From NCBI GenBank assembly GCA_003021045.1, contig PXRN01000010.1, positions 124,001 through 188,000 of the forward strand: a stretch of DNA of 64,000 nt, given 5' to 3'. The DNA is from Halobacteriales archaeon QS_4_69_34 (lineage in GTDB: Archaea; Halobacteriota; Halobacteria; Halobacteriales; Halococcaceae). Below the pieces are notes generated by a model. That model did no database searches. It saw only the letters and a program-made list of their open reading frames with translations, and was not told where the DNA came from. Shown here piece after piece: positions 53,710 through 62,876 of the stretch (the first letter of the stretch is position 1; the number at the start of each line of letters is the position of its first letter). Position numbers and translations under genes: made by a program.

Positions 53710-54732
53710 ATGAGCGTCATCGAGGGTGGCAACCTCCGGGCGACGCTGGTCGGCTTCGCCGGCGCAGTGCTCGTGCTGGCCGCCCTCCTCGGATTCGTCG
53801 GCGTCGGCAAGGTCGTCGGGAGCCTCTCCCAGGCCGCTCTCCCGGGGCTTGCGCTGGTGCTCGTCGTCGCCACCGCCTGGCTCTCGGCGTGGGGCCTCTC
53901 GCTCAGGACCGTCCTCTCGGTGCTCGGCGCGCCCGTCACCGCCCCCGTGGCGGTACTCGTGTTCGCCAGCGCGATCTTCGCCAACAACGTCACGCCGTTC
54001 GGACAGGCGGGCGGCGAGCCGGTGAGTGCCCTGTTCGTCTCGCAGGCCGCCGACACCGAGTACGAGACCGGCCTCGCCGCCATCGCCAGCGTCGACGCGC
54101 TCAACTTCGTGCCCTCGATCGCGCTGGCGCTCGTCGGTCTCGGCTACTTCGCCACGCAGATCACCTTCGGGCGCAACCTCGCGCTCGCCGCCGCCGTCGT
54201 CGGCGGCCTGGCGGTGGCCATCCCGATCGCCGCCTACGTGGGCTGGCAGCGCCGCTACCGCGTCGAGGAGATCACGGTCAGCGCCCTGACGCCGGCCGTA
54301 CAGGGGCTTGGCCGTGCGATCCCGGGACGGGAGCCACCCCCCGCGACCGCCCTCCAGGAGCGCGTCGAGAGCTTCTTCCGGGCGGTCGAGCGCGTCGCCG
54401 CCAGCCCCCATGGGCTGGCGACGGCGCTCGGCTTCTCGGCGGTGGGCTGGATATCCCTGTCCTCGTCGCTGTGGCTCTCGCTGTTCGCGCTCGGCTACTC
54501 GGTGACCCCGGCGGCGGTGCTCGTGGCCGTCCCAGCCGGCGCGGTCGCGGGCGTCGCGCCCCTCCCGGGCGGGCTCGGCGGCGTCGAGGCCGTGCTCGCC
54601 GCCCTGCTCGTGCCGACCGCCGGGGTCGCGCCGGCGACCGCCGTCGCCGCCGTCGCCCTCCATCGCGCCGCGACCTACTGGCTGCCCACCGTCGTCGGCG
54701 GGGGCGTGGCCGCGGCGCTCGCCGGTCGGTAG
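53710..54732 (+). CDS. UPF0104 / lysylphosphatidylglycerol synthase-type membrane protein
   Basis: 340 residues with about eight membrane helices. Family markers: FASAIFANNVTPFGQAGGEP (near residue 90), ASVDALNFVPSIALALVGLG, and AVAGVAPLPGGLGGVEAVLA. Members share the transmembrane part of MprF but lack its synthase domain; a flippase-like or lipid-related role is inferred only. ATG 53710. Confidence 0.85.
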   Translation: MSVIEGGNLRATLVGFAGAVLVLAALLGFVGVGKVVGSLSQAALPGLALVLVVATAWLSAWGLSLRTVLSVLGAPVTAPVAVLVFASAIFANNVTPFGQAGGEPVSALFVSQAADTEYETGLAAIASVDALNFVPSIALALVGLGYFATQITFGRNLALAAAVVGGLAVAIPIAAYVGWQRRYRVEEITVSALTPAVQGLGRAIPGREPPPATALQERVESFFRAVERVAASPHGLATALGFSAVGWISLSSSLWLSLFALGYSVTPAAVLVAVPAGAVAGVAPLPGGLGGVEAVLAALLVPTAGVAPATAVAAVALHRAATYWLPTVVGGGVAAALAGR

Positions 54733-55200
54733 CCGCGCTCGATTCTGTCGGGGGAGCCACAGGAGCGCTTCGGATCGATCGCGCGGGCTACTTCCGAGAC
54801 CGGTGTAGAGCCGCCGTGTGTCGATCGGGAAGCGGAGAGGAGAAAGGAAGGGTACGGCGTGGCGAGGCGGGCACCGCCGACCCAGGCGATGGCCGGCCGA
54901 GAGATCGCTGCAGGGCGGAACTGAAAGGGATCGGCGTTCGCGGGCGCTGTGTGCCCCGCGCTCGGGAGAGTTCTCCCCCGATGCTCGGCGAGTTCCGGCG
55001 AAGGAAAGACTGCAGGCGACGCCGAGGACCACGGCGAGCCGCGGGGGGCCCGAGCGTGCCGGAGCTTTCGAGCCGTGTGCCATCCTCCCGACGATCCCCG
55101 AGTGAACACTACCCGGGCGGGCTCCCGAACCCACCCCGTACCGGCGCTGCCACCCCTCGGTTCGCCGTCGTCGCGCCGGACGCTGCCGTCCGCCGACGTA
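54733..55200. other. Non-coding stretch, nothing recognised
   Basis: Roughly 470 bp without a convincing reading frame on either strand or a copy of the dispersed element. The promoter of rps19e (TTTAAC at 55209-55214) lies just to the right. Confidence 0.4.
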
Positions 55201-55238
55201 ACGACGCGTTTAACCGACCCGCCGACCGCCGTCCGTGC

Positions 55239-55694
55239 ATGGTCACCCTCTACGACGTCCCGGCGGACGCGCTGATCGAGGCGCTCGCCGAGACGCTCCC
55301 CGATGAAATCGAGCAGCCCGAGTGGGCGGCGTACGTCAAGACCGGCGCGAACCGCGAGCTCCCGCCCGAGCAGGACGACTTCTGGCGGACGCGCGCGGCC
55401 AGCCTCCTCCGGCGCGTGGCGATCGACGGCGAGATCGGCGTCGAGCGCCTCCGAAGTTCCTACGGCGGCGCGAAGCGCGGCTCGACGCGCTACCGCGTCG
55501 TGCCCGCCCGCACGGGCGGGGGCAGCGGGAAGATCGTCCGGACGATCCTCCAGCAGCTCGAAACCGCGGACCTGGTCGAGACCGCCGAGGGACAGGGCCG
55601 GCGGGTCACCGGCCCCGGCCGGAGCCTGCTCGACGACACCGCCGGCGAGGTGCTCGACGAACTCGATCGACCCGAACTCCAGCGCTACGCCTGA
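55239..55694 (+). CDS. rps19e: 30S ribosomal protein S19e
   Basis: 151 residues. Complete eS19: MVTLYDVPADALIEALAETL, WAAYVKTGANRELPPEQDDF, WRTRAASLLRRVAIDGEIGV, LRSSYGGAKRGSTRYRVVPA and LLDDTAGEVLDEL. TTTAAC at 55209-55214 is 24 nt before the ATG, giving a leaderless transcript. In archaea it is often next to the PDCD5-like gene, as here. Confidence 0.97.
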   Translation: MVTLYDVPADALIEALAETLPDEIEQPEWAAYVKTGANRELPPEQDDFWRTRAASLLRRVAIDGEIGVERLRSSYGGAKRGSTRYRVVPARTGGGSGKIVRTILQQLETADLVETAEGQGRRVTGPGRSLLDDTAGEVLDELDRPELQRYA

Positions 55695-55815
55695 AAGCCC
55701 TCGGCGGGCCTCGGCGGGCCGCTCGCCCTCTTCATGTCCGCCAGGCCGCCCGCAGCAGTTGCGCGGTCGCCGCGTGGGACGACACGCACTGGACGGCCTG
55801 CCCGTCCCCGTGCTC

Positions 55816-55905
55816 GCGCATCCCGGCGCGACCGCGCCGGGATGCGCTCCCGGCCGACCGCATCCACGCCGCCACCGCTCCGCGGCCGCACCGCTACCTC
55901 CGTAG
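55816..55905 (+). repeat. 14-bp perfect hairpin followed by a decayed copy of the dispersed element
   Basis: GCGCATCCCGGCGC (55816-55829) and GCGCCGGGATGCGC (55834-55847) form a perfect stem with the 4-nt loop GACC. It is followed by CCGCCACCGCTCCGCGGCCG and CACCGCTACC, like the CCGCCACCGCTCCGCAGCCG of copy 7. It lies in the 349 bp gap between rps19e and the PDCD5-like gene. No U-tract follows the hairpin. Confidence 0.5.
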
Positions 55906-56043
55906 CCGCTCCGCCGTCCCACGTCTCTTCCCTGGCGTCCGTGATCGTCCAGGCCCCTTCCGATCGGTTTCGCGGCCGTCAGCCGTCGTGCGTCGCTGCT
56001 CGGCGTCCGTGTGGTTTTTGTTCCGCCGGCCGGTAAGGCGTGT

Positions 56044-56400
56044 ATGAGCGGCGCACCCGACGAGGACGACATCGAGGAGCTCCGGCGACAGAAGCTCGAA
56101 GAGCTCCAAGAACGACAGGAGGGCGGCGGTGGCGACCGCGAGGAGGCCATGCGCGCCCAGCAGGAGCAGGCCGACGCTCAGAAGCAGGCCGCGCTCCGCC
56201 AGCACCTCACCGACGGCGCACGAAAGCGACTCAACTCCGTGCGCATGAGCAAACCCGAGTTCGCCGATCAGGTCGAACAGCAGGTGCTCGCGCTCGCCCG
56301 GAGCGGCCGGCTCGGCGACCGCATCACCGAAGACCAGATGAAAGAACTGCTCAGCGAACTCACTCCAGACTCGAGGCGCTTCGACATCACCCACCGGTAG
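56044..56400 (+). CDS. DNA-binding protein, PDCD5/TFAR19 family
   Basis: 118 residues. An N-terminal charged helix ([20 protein letters not shown]), Gln-rich linker, then the conserved core [40 protein letters not shown] and [20 protein letters not shown]. Archaeal PDCD5 proteins bind nucleic acid and associate with ribosomal genes; the role is uncertain. Adjacent to rps19e, a common archaeal arrangement. Confidence 0.93.
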   Translation: MSGAPDEDDIEELRRQKLEELQERQEGGGGDREEAMRAQQEQADAQKQAALRQHLTDGARKRLNSVRMSKPEFADQVEQQVLALARSGRLGDRITEDQMKELLSELTPDSRRFDITHR

Positions 56401-56513
56401 AAAGCTCCCCGTTTTCCGTTTTTCCCGTCGCTACGTCCCACTCGCCTCGCCCCTGCCGCCGACCGGCGGCGAGCGTGCAAAGCCTTCAAGCGCACGCCCG
56501 GCGACGCGACGGT

Positions 56514-57818
56514 ATGTACGACGGCGTCAAGGGTTTTCGCGACTTCTACCCCGGCGAGATGGCGGCCCGCCGGACCGCGATCGACACGCTCGAAGACACC
56601 GCCCGGCGCTACGGCTTCCGCGAGATCGGCACGCCGGCACTCGAGCGCACGCGGATGTACGAGGAGAAAAGCGGCGCGGAGGTGGTCGAACAGCTCTACA
56701 GCTTCACCGACCGCGGCGGACGCGACGTCGCCCTCGCTCCCGAGCTCACGCCCACGGCGGCGCGGATGGTCGTCGCCAAGGGACAGGCGCTCTCGAAACC
56801 GATCAAGTGGTTCTCGACGCGGCCCTTCTGGCGCTACGAGGCCGTCCAGCAGGGCCGCTTCCGGGAGTTCTATCAGACCAACGTCGACGTCTTCGGTTCG
56901 TCCGAGCCGGCCGCGGACGCCGAGGTGCTCGCCTACGCCGCCGACGCCCTGACGGCGCTCGGGCTCTCGGGGGAGGACTTCGAGTTCCGCGTGAGCCACC
57001 GCGACGTCCTCGGCGGGCTCCTCGAAGCGTTCGACGCGGAGATAGACGTCGAGAGGGCGATCCGCGCGGTCGACAAGCGCGCGAAGCTCGATCCGGCGGA
57101 GTACCGTGCGCTCCTGGCCGACACCGGACTCTCGGAGGCACAGGTAAACGAGTTCGACGCGCTGCTCGACACCCCGGAGGGGGATCTGGACGAGCTCGCA
57201 ACCTTCGCGGGAACCGAGCGCGTCGAGCGCGCCGTCGAGAACCTCCGGGCGGTGCTCGACGCGACCGCGGACTTCGGCGCGCGCGAGCACTGCACCCTCT
57301 CGCTCGACACCGCTCGCGGGCTCGATTACTACACGGGCGTGGTCTTCGAGTGCTTCGACGCGACCGGCGAGGTGGGGCGGTCGGTGTTCGGTGGCGGGCG
57401 CTACGACGATCTCATCGAGGGGTTCGGCGGCCCGCCGACGCCGGCCGTGGGGGTCGCGCCGGGCTACTCGACGTTGCCGTTGCTCATGCAGCGCGCCGGC
57501 GTCTGGCCCGCCGAGGAGATCGCGACCGACTACTACGTCCTCCAGGTGGGCGAGACCCGCCCCGTCGCGGCCCGGATCGCCCGCGAGCTACGCGACCGGG
57601 GTCACGTCGTCGAGACCGACGTCTCGGGCCGGAGCTTCGGGGCCCAGTTGAACTACGCCGACTCGATCGCCGCCGAGACCGTGGTGATCGTCGGCGAGCA
57701 GGACCTCGCCGAGGACGCGGTGACGGTGAAGGACATGGACTCAGGCGAGCAGACCCAGGTCCCCCTCGACGGGTTCCCCGGCAAGCACGAACGGCCCACT
57801 TACGACGACGTCGCCTGA
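56514..57818 (+). CDS. hisS: Histidyl-tRNA synthetase
   Basis: 434 residues, class II aminoacyl-tRNA synthetase. Motif 1 region GVKGFRDFYPGEMAARRTAI, LAPELTPTAARMVVAKGQAL, motif 2 WFSTRPFWRYEAVQQGRFRE then FYQTNVDVFG, HisA signature LDTARGLDYYTGVVFE, motif 3 VFGGGRYDDLIEGFGG, and the C-terminal anticodon-binding domain. TTCAAG about 24 nt before ATG 56514 is a likely TATA box. The stop is 4 nt from truA. Confidence 0.97.
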   Translation: MYDGVKGFRDFYPGEMAARRTAIDTLEDTARRYGFREIGTPALERTRMYEEKSGAEVVEQLYSFTDRGGRDVALAPELTPTAARMVVAKGQALSKPIKWFSTRPFWRYEAVQQGRFREFYQTNVDVFGSSEPAADAEVLAYAADALTALGLSGEDFEFRVSHRDVLGGLLEAFDAEIDVERAIRAVDKRAKLDPAEYRALLADTGLSEAQVNEFDALLDTPEGDLDELATFAGTERVERAVENLRAVLDATADFGAREHCTLSLDTARGLDYYTGVVFECFDATGEVGRSVFGGGRYDDLIEGFGGPPTPAVGVAPGYSTLPLLMQRAGVWPAEEIATDYYVLQVGETRPVAARIARELRDRGHVVETDVSGRSFGAQLNYADSIAAETVVIVGEQDLAEDAVTVKDMDSGEQTQVPLDGFPGKHERPTYDDVA

Positions 57819-57822
57819 ACCG

Positions 57823-58665
57823 ATGGCATCGCCCGACGCGACGGGGCCCCGCTCGATGCGCGCGTTCCGGATCGCCTACGACGGTCGCCCCTACCGGGGC
57901 TTCCAGCGCCAACCCGACGTCGCCACGGTAGAGGGAGAGCTGTTCGACGCGCTGCGCGCGCTCTCGGTGCTCGCCGACGATGCCGGAAAGCCACCGGGCT
58001 ACGCCGCCGCAGGGCGCACCGACGCCGGCGTGTCCGCCGTCGCCCAGACCGTGGCGTTCGGGGCTCCCGACTGGCTCGTGCCCGCCGCGCTGAACGGCGA
58101 GCTCTCCGAGGGAGTCCGGGCGTGGGCGTACGCCGACGCTCCCGCGGGCTTTCACGCCACCCGCGACGCCGCCCGCCGCGAGTACACCTACCATCTCTAC
58201 GCCCCGCCCGCGGGGGTCGACGACCGCCGGGCACGCGAGGCACTCGACCGGCTCGCCGGCGAGCACGACTTCCGGAACCTGACGCCCGACGACGGCGGGA
58301 CGGTGCGCGACCTCGAGACCGACCTCGCGCGCGACGGCGACTTCCTCCGTCTCGGATTCTGGGCCGATGGGTTCGCCCGCCAGCTCGTTCGCCGGACGGT
58401 CTCGCTGGTCGCAGGGGTGGCTTCGGGCGGGATTCCCCCATCGCGGATCGAGCGGGTCCTGTCCGACGAACTGCTGTCGGGGCCCGAGGGCGTCGCGCCC
58501 GCATCCGCCGCGGGGCTCGTGCTCACCGGCGTCGCGTACCCGGCCCTCGACTTCCGGGTCGATCCCGACGCCGCCGCGAGCGCACGCGACGTGTTCGAAG
58601 AACGGCACGCCGAGCGCGCGACGACCGCGCGGGTCGCCGGCGCGATCCGGGACGAGGTCGGGTGA
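57823..58665 (+). CDS. truA: tRNA pseudouridine(38-40) synthase TruA
   Basis: 280 residues. Catalytic Asp in YAAAGRTDAGVSAVAQTVAF; RIAYDGRPYRGFQRQPD at the N-terminus; TRDAARREYTYHLY, EHDFRNLTPDDGG and FARQLVRRTVSLVAGVASG further on. It starts 4 nt after the hisS stop, so the two genes form an operon. It is convergent with the aif6 operon. Confidence 0.93.
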   Translation: MASPDATGPRSMRAFRIAYDGRPYRGFQRQPDVATVEGELFDALRALSVLADDAGKPPGYAAAGRTDAGVSAVAQTVAFGAPDWLVPAALNGELSEGVRAWAYADAPAGFHATRDAARREYTYHLYAPPAGVDDRRAREALDRLAGEHDFRNLTPDDGGTVRDLETDLARDGDFLRLGFWADGFARQLVRRTVSLVAGVASGGIPPSRIERVLSDELLSGPEGVAPASAAGLVLTGVAYPALDFRVDPDAAASARDVFEERHAERATTARVAGAIRDEVG

Positions 58666-58913
58666 TGGCTGCCCTCGGGGTCGGAACCGCTCGCCCGTCT
58701 TCGACGGGGAGCGATCTCCGGGTGACGGGAGTCGGGTGGTGACGTCCGGTACCGCGGGCCGAGCGCACGATCGGGACGAACTCGATCCGGTCCAGTTCGG
58801 GCCGGTTCCGCCGTCGGCCCCCCTCCCTACCCGTTTCCTCTTCGTTGTTCACCCGCGAGGAGAGGACGGACCGTTCGAGAGCCGAGCGCGGCCCGGCTTC
58901 GGACGACCGCCTC

Positions 58914-59579
58914 TCAATCGATGTAGCCGAGCGCGTCCTCGATCCGTCCCAGCTCCGGGCCCGTGGAGTCGGGGCCGACGACGTAGCCGTGTGAGTTGGC
59001 GACCAGTCCCGCACCGAGGGTGGGCGTGCCGTAGTTGATCGTCCCGATGTCGGCGGGCACGTCCAGCAGCTCCTCCAGGAAGTCGAGCTCCGCGTCGGTG
59101 CTCTCGGGGTGACAGAGTACGCCCCGCTCGGTGGCGACCGCCGCGGTCCCCACCGTGCGGACGCCCGCGAGCGCGCCGCGCTCGACCGACACGCCGAGTC
59201 CGTCCTCGATCGCCCGGACGGCCGCCGCGGAGAGGTCCGGGTGGACGTACGCCCCGCTGTCGTTCGCCAGCACGACGTTTCCGGCGGCGTTGATCCGGTC
59301 CGGGAGCCCCCGCACCGGGAGGTCGGCGGCCTCGCGAATGCGCTCGCGCTCGCGCTCGTCGATGCGCTCGCTGACAATCAGTCCCCGCGAGTTGCCGGCG
59401 ACGAGCGCCCCCACCGCGCCCGAGCCGGCGACCGTGGTCGGGACCACGGGGACCGACAGCTCACCCGACAGATCCTCACGGAGCCCTTCATCGGCGTCGG
59501 GGCGGACGAGCGCACACGCATCGGTCGCCCGGGTGAAGACGCCGACGGAGGACGAACCGGAGAAGGCCGCACGGAGCAC
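58914..59579 (-). CDS. eif6: Translation initiation factor aIF6
   Basis: 221 residues from GTG 59579; anti-association factor that binds the large ribosomal subunit. Fivefold repeated alpha/beta structure with [56 protein letters not shown] and [20 protein letters not shown]. Last gene of the rpl39e-rpl31e-eif6 operon. The genes that often follow in archaea (rplX, pfdA, ftsY) are not here; a convergent truA lies 248 bp away. Confidence 0.95.
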   Translation of the reverse strand: MLRAAFSGSSSVGVFTRATDACALVRPDADEGLREDLSGELSVPVVPTTVAGSGAVGALVAGNSRGLIVSERIDERERERIREAADLPVRGLPDRINAAGNVVLANDSGAYVHPDLSAAAVRAIEDGLGVSVERGALAGVRTVGTAAVATERGVLCHPESTDAELDFLEELLDVPADIGTINYGTPTLGAGLVANSHGYVVGPDSTGPELGRIEDALGYID

Positions 59580-59584
59580 GCGGG

Positions 59585-59863
59585 CTACCGGGCGGGCTCG
59601 GCCTCGACGACGCGCTCGCCCTCCTCCTCGAAGCGGGCCGCGCGCACCCGGAGCTTGCGCGGGGGTTTCTTGCGTCCGCGCGCCCAGACCGCCTCGTTGA
59701 TCGCCGGATCGAGACGCACCGCGTCCTCCTCGGCCTTGAAATGCTGGGCGAGATGTGAGCGGACGATCTTCATGGCCTTGTCGGCGCGCTCGTGTTTGGC
59801 CGCCGCGTGGGCGTCCCGGAGCGGCACGGTCACGACGCGCTCCTCGAAGTCGCTCGCGCTCAT
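59585..59863 (-). CDS. rpl31e: 50S ribosomal protein L31e
   Basis: 92 residues: [60 protein letters not shown]. Its ATG overlaps the rpl39e stop (ATGA at 59860-59863), and 5 nt separate its stop from the eif6 start. Confidence 0.96.
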   Translation of the reverse strand: MSASDFEERVVTVPLRDAHAAAKHERADKAMKIVRSHLAQHFKAEEDAVRLDPAINEAVWARGRKKPPRKLRVRAARFEEEGERVVEAEPAR

Positions 59864-60012
59864 TCGTCGGTGTCCGAGCGCCGCCAGTTGCGCCGCTTGG
59901 GATTGCGGGTGACCTCTCGGTCGGTCTTCATGATGACCCACGCCGGGACCCGCGAGTTCTGGCGTTCGAGCTTGGCGAGGCGCTTCTTCTTGGCCTTCGA
60001 TTTCTCGCCCAT
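59860..60012 (-). CDS. rpl39e: 50S ribosomal protein L39e
   Basis: 50 residues: [50 protein letters not shown]. Complete eL39, which lines the peptide exit tunnel. Despite its size, the family match is unmistakable, and it has its own TATA box and overlaps rpl31e by 4 nt. Confidence 0.96.
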   Translation of the reverse strand: MGEKSKAKKKRLAKLERQNSRVPAWVIMKTDREVTRNPKRRNWRRSDTDE

Positions 60013-60036
60013 AGTGGGTTCCCTATCCCGCCACAG

Positions 60037-60042
60037 CATAAA
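60037..60042 (-). promoter_or_regulatory. TATA box of the rpl39e-rpl31e-eif6 operon
   Basis: Minus-strand TTTATG, 24 nt before the rpl39e ATG; leaderless spacing. Confidence 0.5.
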
Positions 60043-60185
60043 TCCTTGTTCTTCTCCAACGGCCGTGTTCCCGCTCCGGCCGTCGCTGGCCGGTCCGTCG
60101 TCGACCGGACGTGTCGTCGATCCGCCACCCTCGGCCGATCGACCGCTCCCGGGCGGACCGCTGCCTTCGCGTCGCCGGCGTACCG

Positions 60186-60737
60186 CTACAGCGCGAACCG
60201 CTCGACGGTCGCGTACTCGGGACCCTCATCGCCACGAACGCTCTCTTTCAGTCGGACCTCCGCGACGCGCAGCGAGCCGGCCGTCGGGTCGGCCGCGGAC
60301 AGGACCTCCTGGACGCGCTCCTTGCCGCCGGCGTGGTCCATCCGTGCGATCGTCACGTGCGGTGAGAACTCGTGCTCGGCGGGCTCGAAGCCCAGCTCGA
60401 CCGTCCGGGCCTCGATCGCCTCGTGGAGTCGCGTCAGCTCGCGTGCCCCCTCGCGGACGCCGAGCCAGAGGACCCGAATGTAGTCGGCGCTCGGGAACGC
60501 GCCGAGTCCGCCGACCGTGACACGAAAGGGCCCGACGTCCGCCTCGGCGATCGCCGCGTCGAGGGCGTCGACCAACTCGTCGAGGGCCGTCTCGTCCACG
60601 TCGCCGAGGAACTCGAGCGTGACGTGTGCGCCCTCGGGATCGACGGGCCGGACGCCGCTCGCGCCGGCGAAGCACTCCTGTACGTCGGCGATCCCCGCGG
60701 CGAGCCCCTCGCAGTCGACGCCCACGAACAGTCGCAT
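60186..60737 (-). CDS. thpR: RNA 2',3'-cyclic phosphodiesterase (2H family, ThpR/LigT)
   Basis: 183 residues with the two HxT motifs of the 2H phosphoesterases: [13 protein letters not shown] (about residue 38) and [12 protein letters not shown] (about residue 125), opening [16 protein letters not shown]. It opens or forms 2',5'-linked RNA ends; the cellular role is uncertain. It diverges from the TPR gene. Confidence 0.92.
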   Translation of the reverse strand: MRLFVGVDCEGLAAGIADVQECFAGASGVRPVDPEGAHVTLEFLGDVDETALDELVDALDAAIAEADVGPFRVTVGGLGAFPSADYIRVLWLGVREGARELTRLHEAIEARTVELGFEPAEHEFSPHVTIARMDHAGGKERVQEVLSAADPTAGSLRVAEVRLKESVRGDEGPEYATVERFAL

Positions 60738-60790
60738 GCAGGGAGTAGGCGGTCGGAGCCCTTAATCCCGGCCGTCCCGTAGCCGGCGAT

Positions 60791-61642
60791 ATGACCGATA
60801 CGAACGGCGACGACCCGGACGGCCACCGCGCTTCCGACGGCCACCGCACGTCCGGCGATCACCGCAGTCAGCGCGATCCGACCGAGCACCGGGAGCCGGA
60901 GGGCCCCCGGGACCACGAGTTCTCGACGGGCCAGGGCTTCGGCGAGCCCGAGGGGTTCGACCTCGACCCCCCCGAGCTCGAGGTCGACCCCGACCGGGTC
61001 GATCCCGTCGACTCGCGGGCGCTCGCCGACCTGCTCGACGACTCCCAGCTCTCGGCAGGCGACGTCGACGCCGACGAGCTGATCGACGTCGGCCTCTCGT
61101 ATGTGGCGATCAACCGCTTCGAGCAGGCGACCGAGACGTTCGAGCGGGCCGCGCGCTTCGCGGACGAGGAGCGGGCCGAGCAGGAGGCGTGGGCGAACAA
61201 GGGCGCGGCCCACGCCCGGCTCGAGGAGTACGACGCGGCGATCGGGGCCTACCGGGAGGCGCTGCGGATCGACGAGGGCTCCGAGCACGCCGCGACCGCG
61301 GAGACGAACCTCGCCTACGCACTCTGGGAGGCGGGCCGCTCCGAGCAGGCACTCGAACACGCCGAGCGCGCCGTCGAGATCGACCCGCGCTTCGGGGAGG
61401 GGTGGTACAACCGCGGTTTCTTCCTGCTCGAACGCGGCCTCGCCGAGGACGCGCTGCGCGCGTTCGACAACGCCCTCCGGCTGGGCTTTCGCAACGCCGA
61501 GATCCTCTCGGAGAAGGCCGTCGCGCTCGAGCAGGTGGGTGAGGACGACCGCGCCGAGGAGGTGGCCGCGGAGGCCGACCGACTGCGCGAGGAAACCGAA
61601 CGGGAGCTGGTGGATGATCGTCAACGAACGCGAAACGCCTGA
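60791..61642 (+). CDS. TPR-repeat protein
   Basis: 283 residues. A disordered His/Asp/Arg-rich N-terminus of about 90 residues is followed by four or so tetratricopeptide repeats: DVGLSYVAINRFEQATETFE, ANKGAAHARLEEYDAAIGAY, TNLAYALWEAGRSEQALEHA and YNRGFFLLERGLAEDALRAF. Likely a protein-interaction scaffold. Its 3' end overlaps the DUF424 gene by 29 nt, so the two are probably co-translated. Confidence 0.85.
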   Translation: MTDTNGDDPDGHRASDGHRTSGDHRSQRDPTEHREPEGPRDHEFSTGQGFGEPEGFDLDPPELEVDPDRVDPVDSRALADLLDDSQLSAGDVDADELIDVGLSYVAINRFEQATETFERAARFADEERAEQEAWANKGAAHARLEEYDAAIGAYREALRIDEGSEHAATAETNLAYALWEAGRSEQALEHAERAVEIDPRFGEGWYNRGFFLLERGLAEDALRAFDNALRLGFRNAEILSEKAVALEQVGEDDRAEEVAAEADRLREETERELVDDRQRTRNA

Positions 61643-61907
61643 GGGATTACTGGTCTCGGTCTGCGATCGGGAGGTGCTCGGCGAGACCTTCGAGAACGGC
61701 GAGGTCTCGCTGACGGTCGACGCCGAGTTCTACGACGGCGAGGCGGCGAGCGAGGCGGAGGTCGTGGCGAGCCTCTCGCGGGCGCGCGTGGCGAACATCG
61801 TCGGTACCGACGCCGTGGGACTCGCAATCGAGCACGGCCTCATCGAGGAGGCGAACGTGCTCGACCTCGACGGAACGTTGCACGCCCAACTGCTGCGGTT
61901 GGGGTGA
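61614..61907 (+). CDS. DUF424 family protein
   Basis: 97 residues from ATG 61614: MIVNERETPEGLLVSVCDRE, VLGETFENGEVSLTV, ARVANIVGTDAVGLAIEHGL, NVLDLDGTLHAQLLRLG. Complete DUF424 protein; the family is archaeal and of unknown function. The start is nested 29 nt inside the end of the TPR gene. Confidence 0.88.
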   Translation: MIVNERETPEGLLVSVCDREVLGETFENGEVSLTVDAEFYDGEAASEAEVVASLSRARVANIVGTDAVGLAIEHGLIEEANVLDLDGTLHAQLLRLG

Positions 61908-62016
61908 GTCTCGGCGTCTCAATCGCCGACACGGCGCACCGCCCGACAGCCGCCGGCGGCGTCGTGAACGATCCGTTGGGTCCGGGCACGGAGCCGAACC
62001 GTATCGCCGGAGCACG

Positions 62017-62676
62017 TCACTCGCTCGTCGGAACGATCTCTCGCATGAGCGTCACCTCGGCCTTCCGCAGGTGTTCGCCGACCGTGCCCGCCGTCCGGCC
62101 GAGGGCAGCCGCGATGTCCTCGTAGGTCGCCTCACGCGGGTCGCGATAGTACCCCAGTTCGACGGCCGTCTTCAGCGTCTCCCGCTGGCGCTCAGTGAGG
62201 AGCATGAACAGGCGTTCCGAACCCGGCTTGTACTCGCCTGTCGCCTCCATCGTCACCCCGATGTTTGCCGGGATGGCCCCCATCGCCCGCCGGATCGCCC
62301 GTTCGTCGCCGATGAGCCGTATTCGCAGCTCGCCGCGATCGGTGAGGACCATCGGCGTGTCGAGGACGATCTCGTAGTCCTCCGGGATCGAGAGCAGCTC
62401 CGCGACCGTCTCGTTGGGCTCGAACCGCGCGTACACCAGCGCGTTGTCGCCGAGCCGCGAGAGCTGGTGGACCATCGAGCCGTAGTACCGCTCGGTCATT
62501 CGCTCCACCTGTTCGTACTCGCCAGAGAACTCGTAGAGCATGACGGCGGTACCGTCGTTCAGCAGCTTCATGTGATGAATCGCCTCCCGCGTCACTTCCA
62601 GCTCTTCCGCGACGACTCGATCGAACGGATGGAACCACCCCCCTTCCGGAACGAGGGTGAACTCGGCGTACCTCAT
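62017..62676 (-). CDS. Bacterio-opsin activator-type HTH regulator
   Basis: 219 residues. The N-terminal sensor-like part (MRYAEFTLVPEGGWFHPFDR, HHMKLLNDGTAVMLYEFSGE) resembles the bacterio-opsin activator domain. The C-terminal HTH_10 is LTERQRETLKTAVELGYYRD then PREATYEDIAAALGRTAGTV and EHLRKAE. The family controls diverse haloarchaeal genes; the target here may be the divergent ceramidase-like gene (inference from a 200 bp shared promoter region). Confidence 0.88.
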   Translation of the reverse strand: MRYAEFTLVPEGGWFHPFDRVVAEELEVTREAIHHMKLLNDGTAVMLYEFSGEYEQVERMTERYYGSMVHQLSRLGDNALVYARFEPNETVAELLSIPEDYEIVLDTPMVLTDRGELRIRLIGDERAIRRAMGAIPANIGVTMEATGEYKPGSERLFMLLTERQRETLKTAVELGYYRDPREATYEDIAAALGRTAGTVGEHLRKAEVTLMREIVPTSE

Positions 62677-62876
62677 GGACGATACGTACGAACAAGCGAC
62701 GGTAGTTGGCTCTGTGGGTCGGCGGGCGCCACGACCCCGCTCCGATCCCACAGTGACTCCACCGACCCTTCGGACCGGGTGACCTCCCGGAACGGCGTTC
62801 GAACCGACCGTGACATCATAAACATCCTCAGATATGTGGGGACAGACATTGGCGGTCTCGACGACGGACGGAACGT

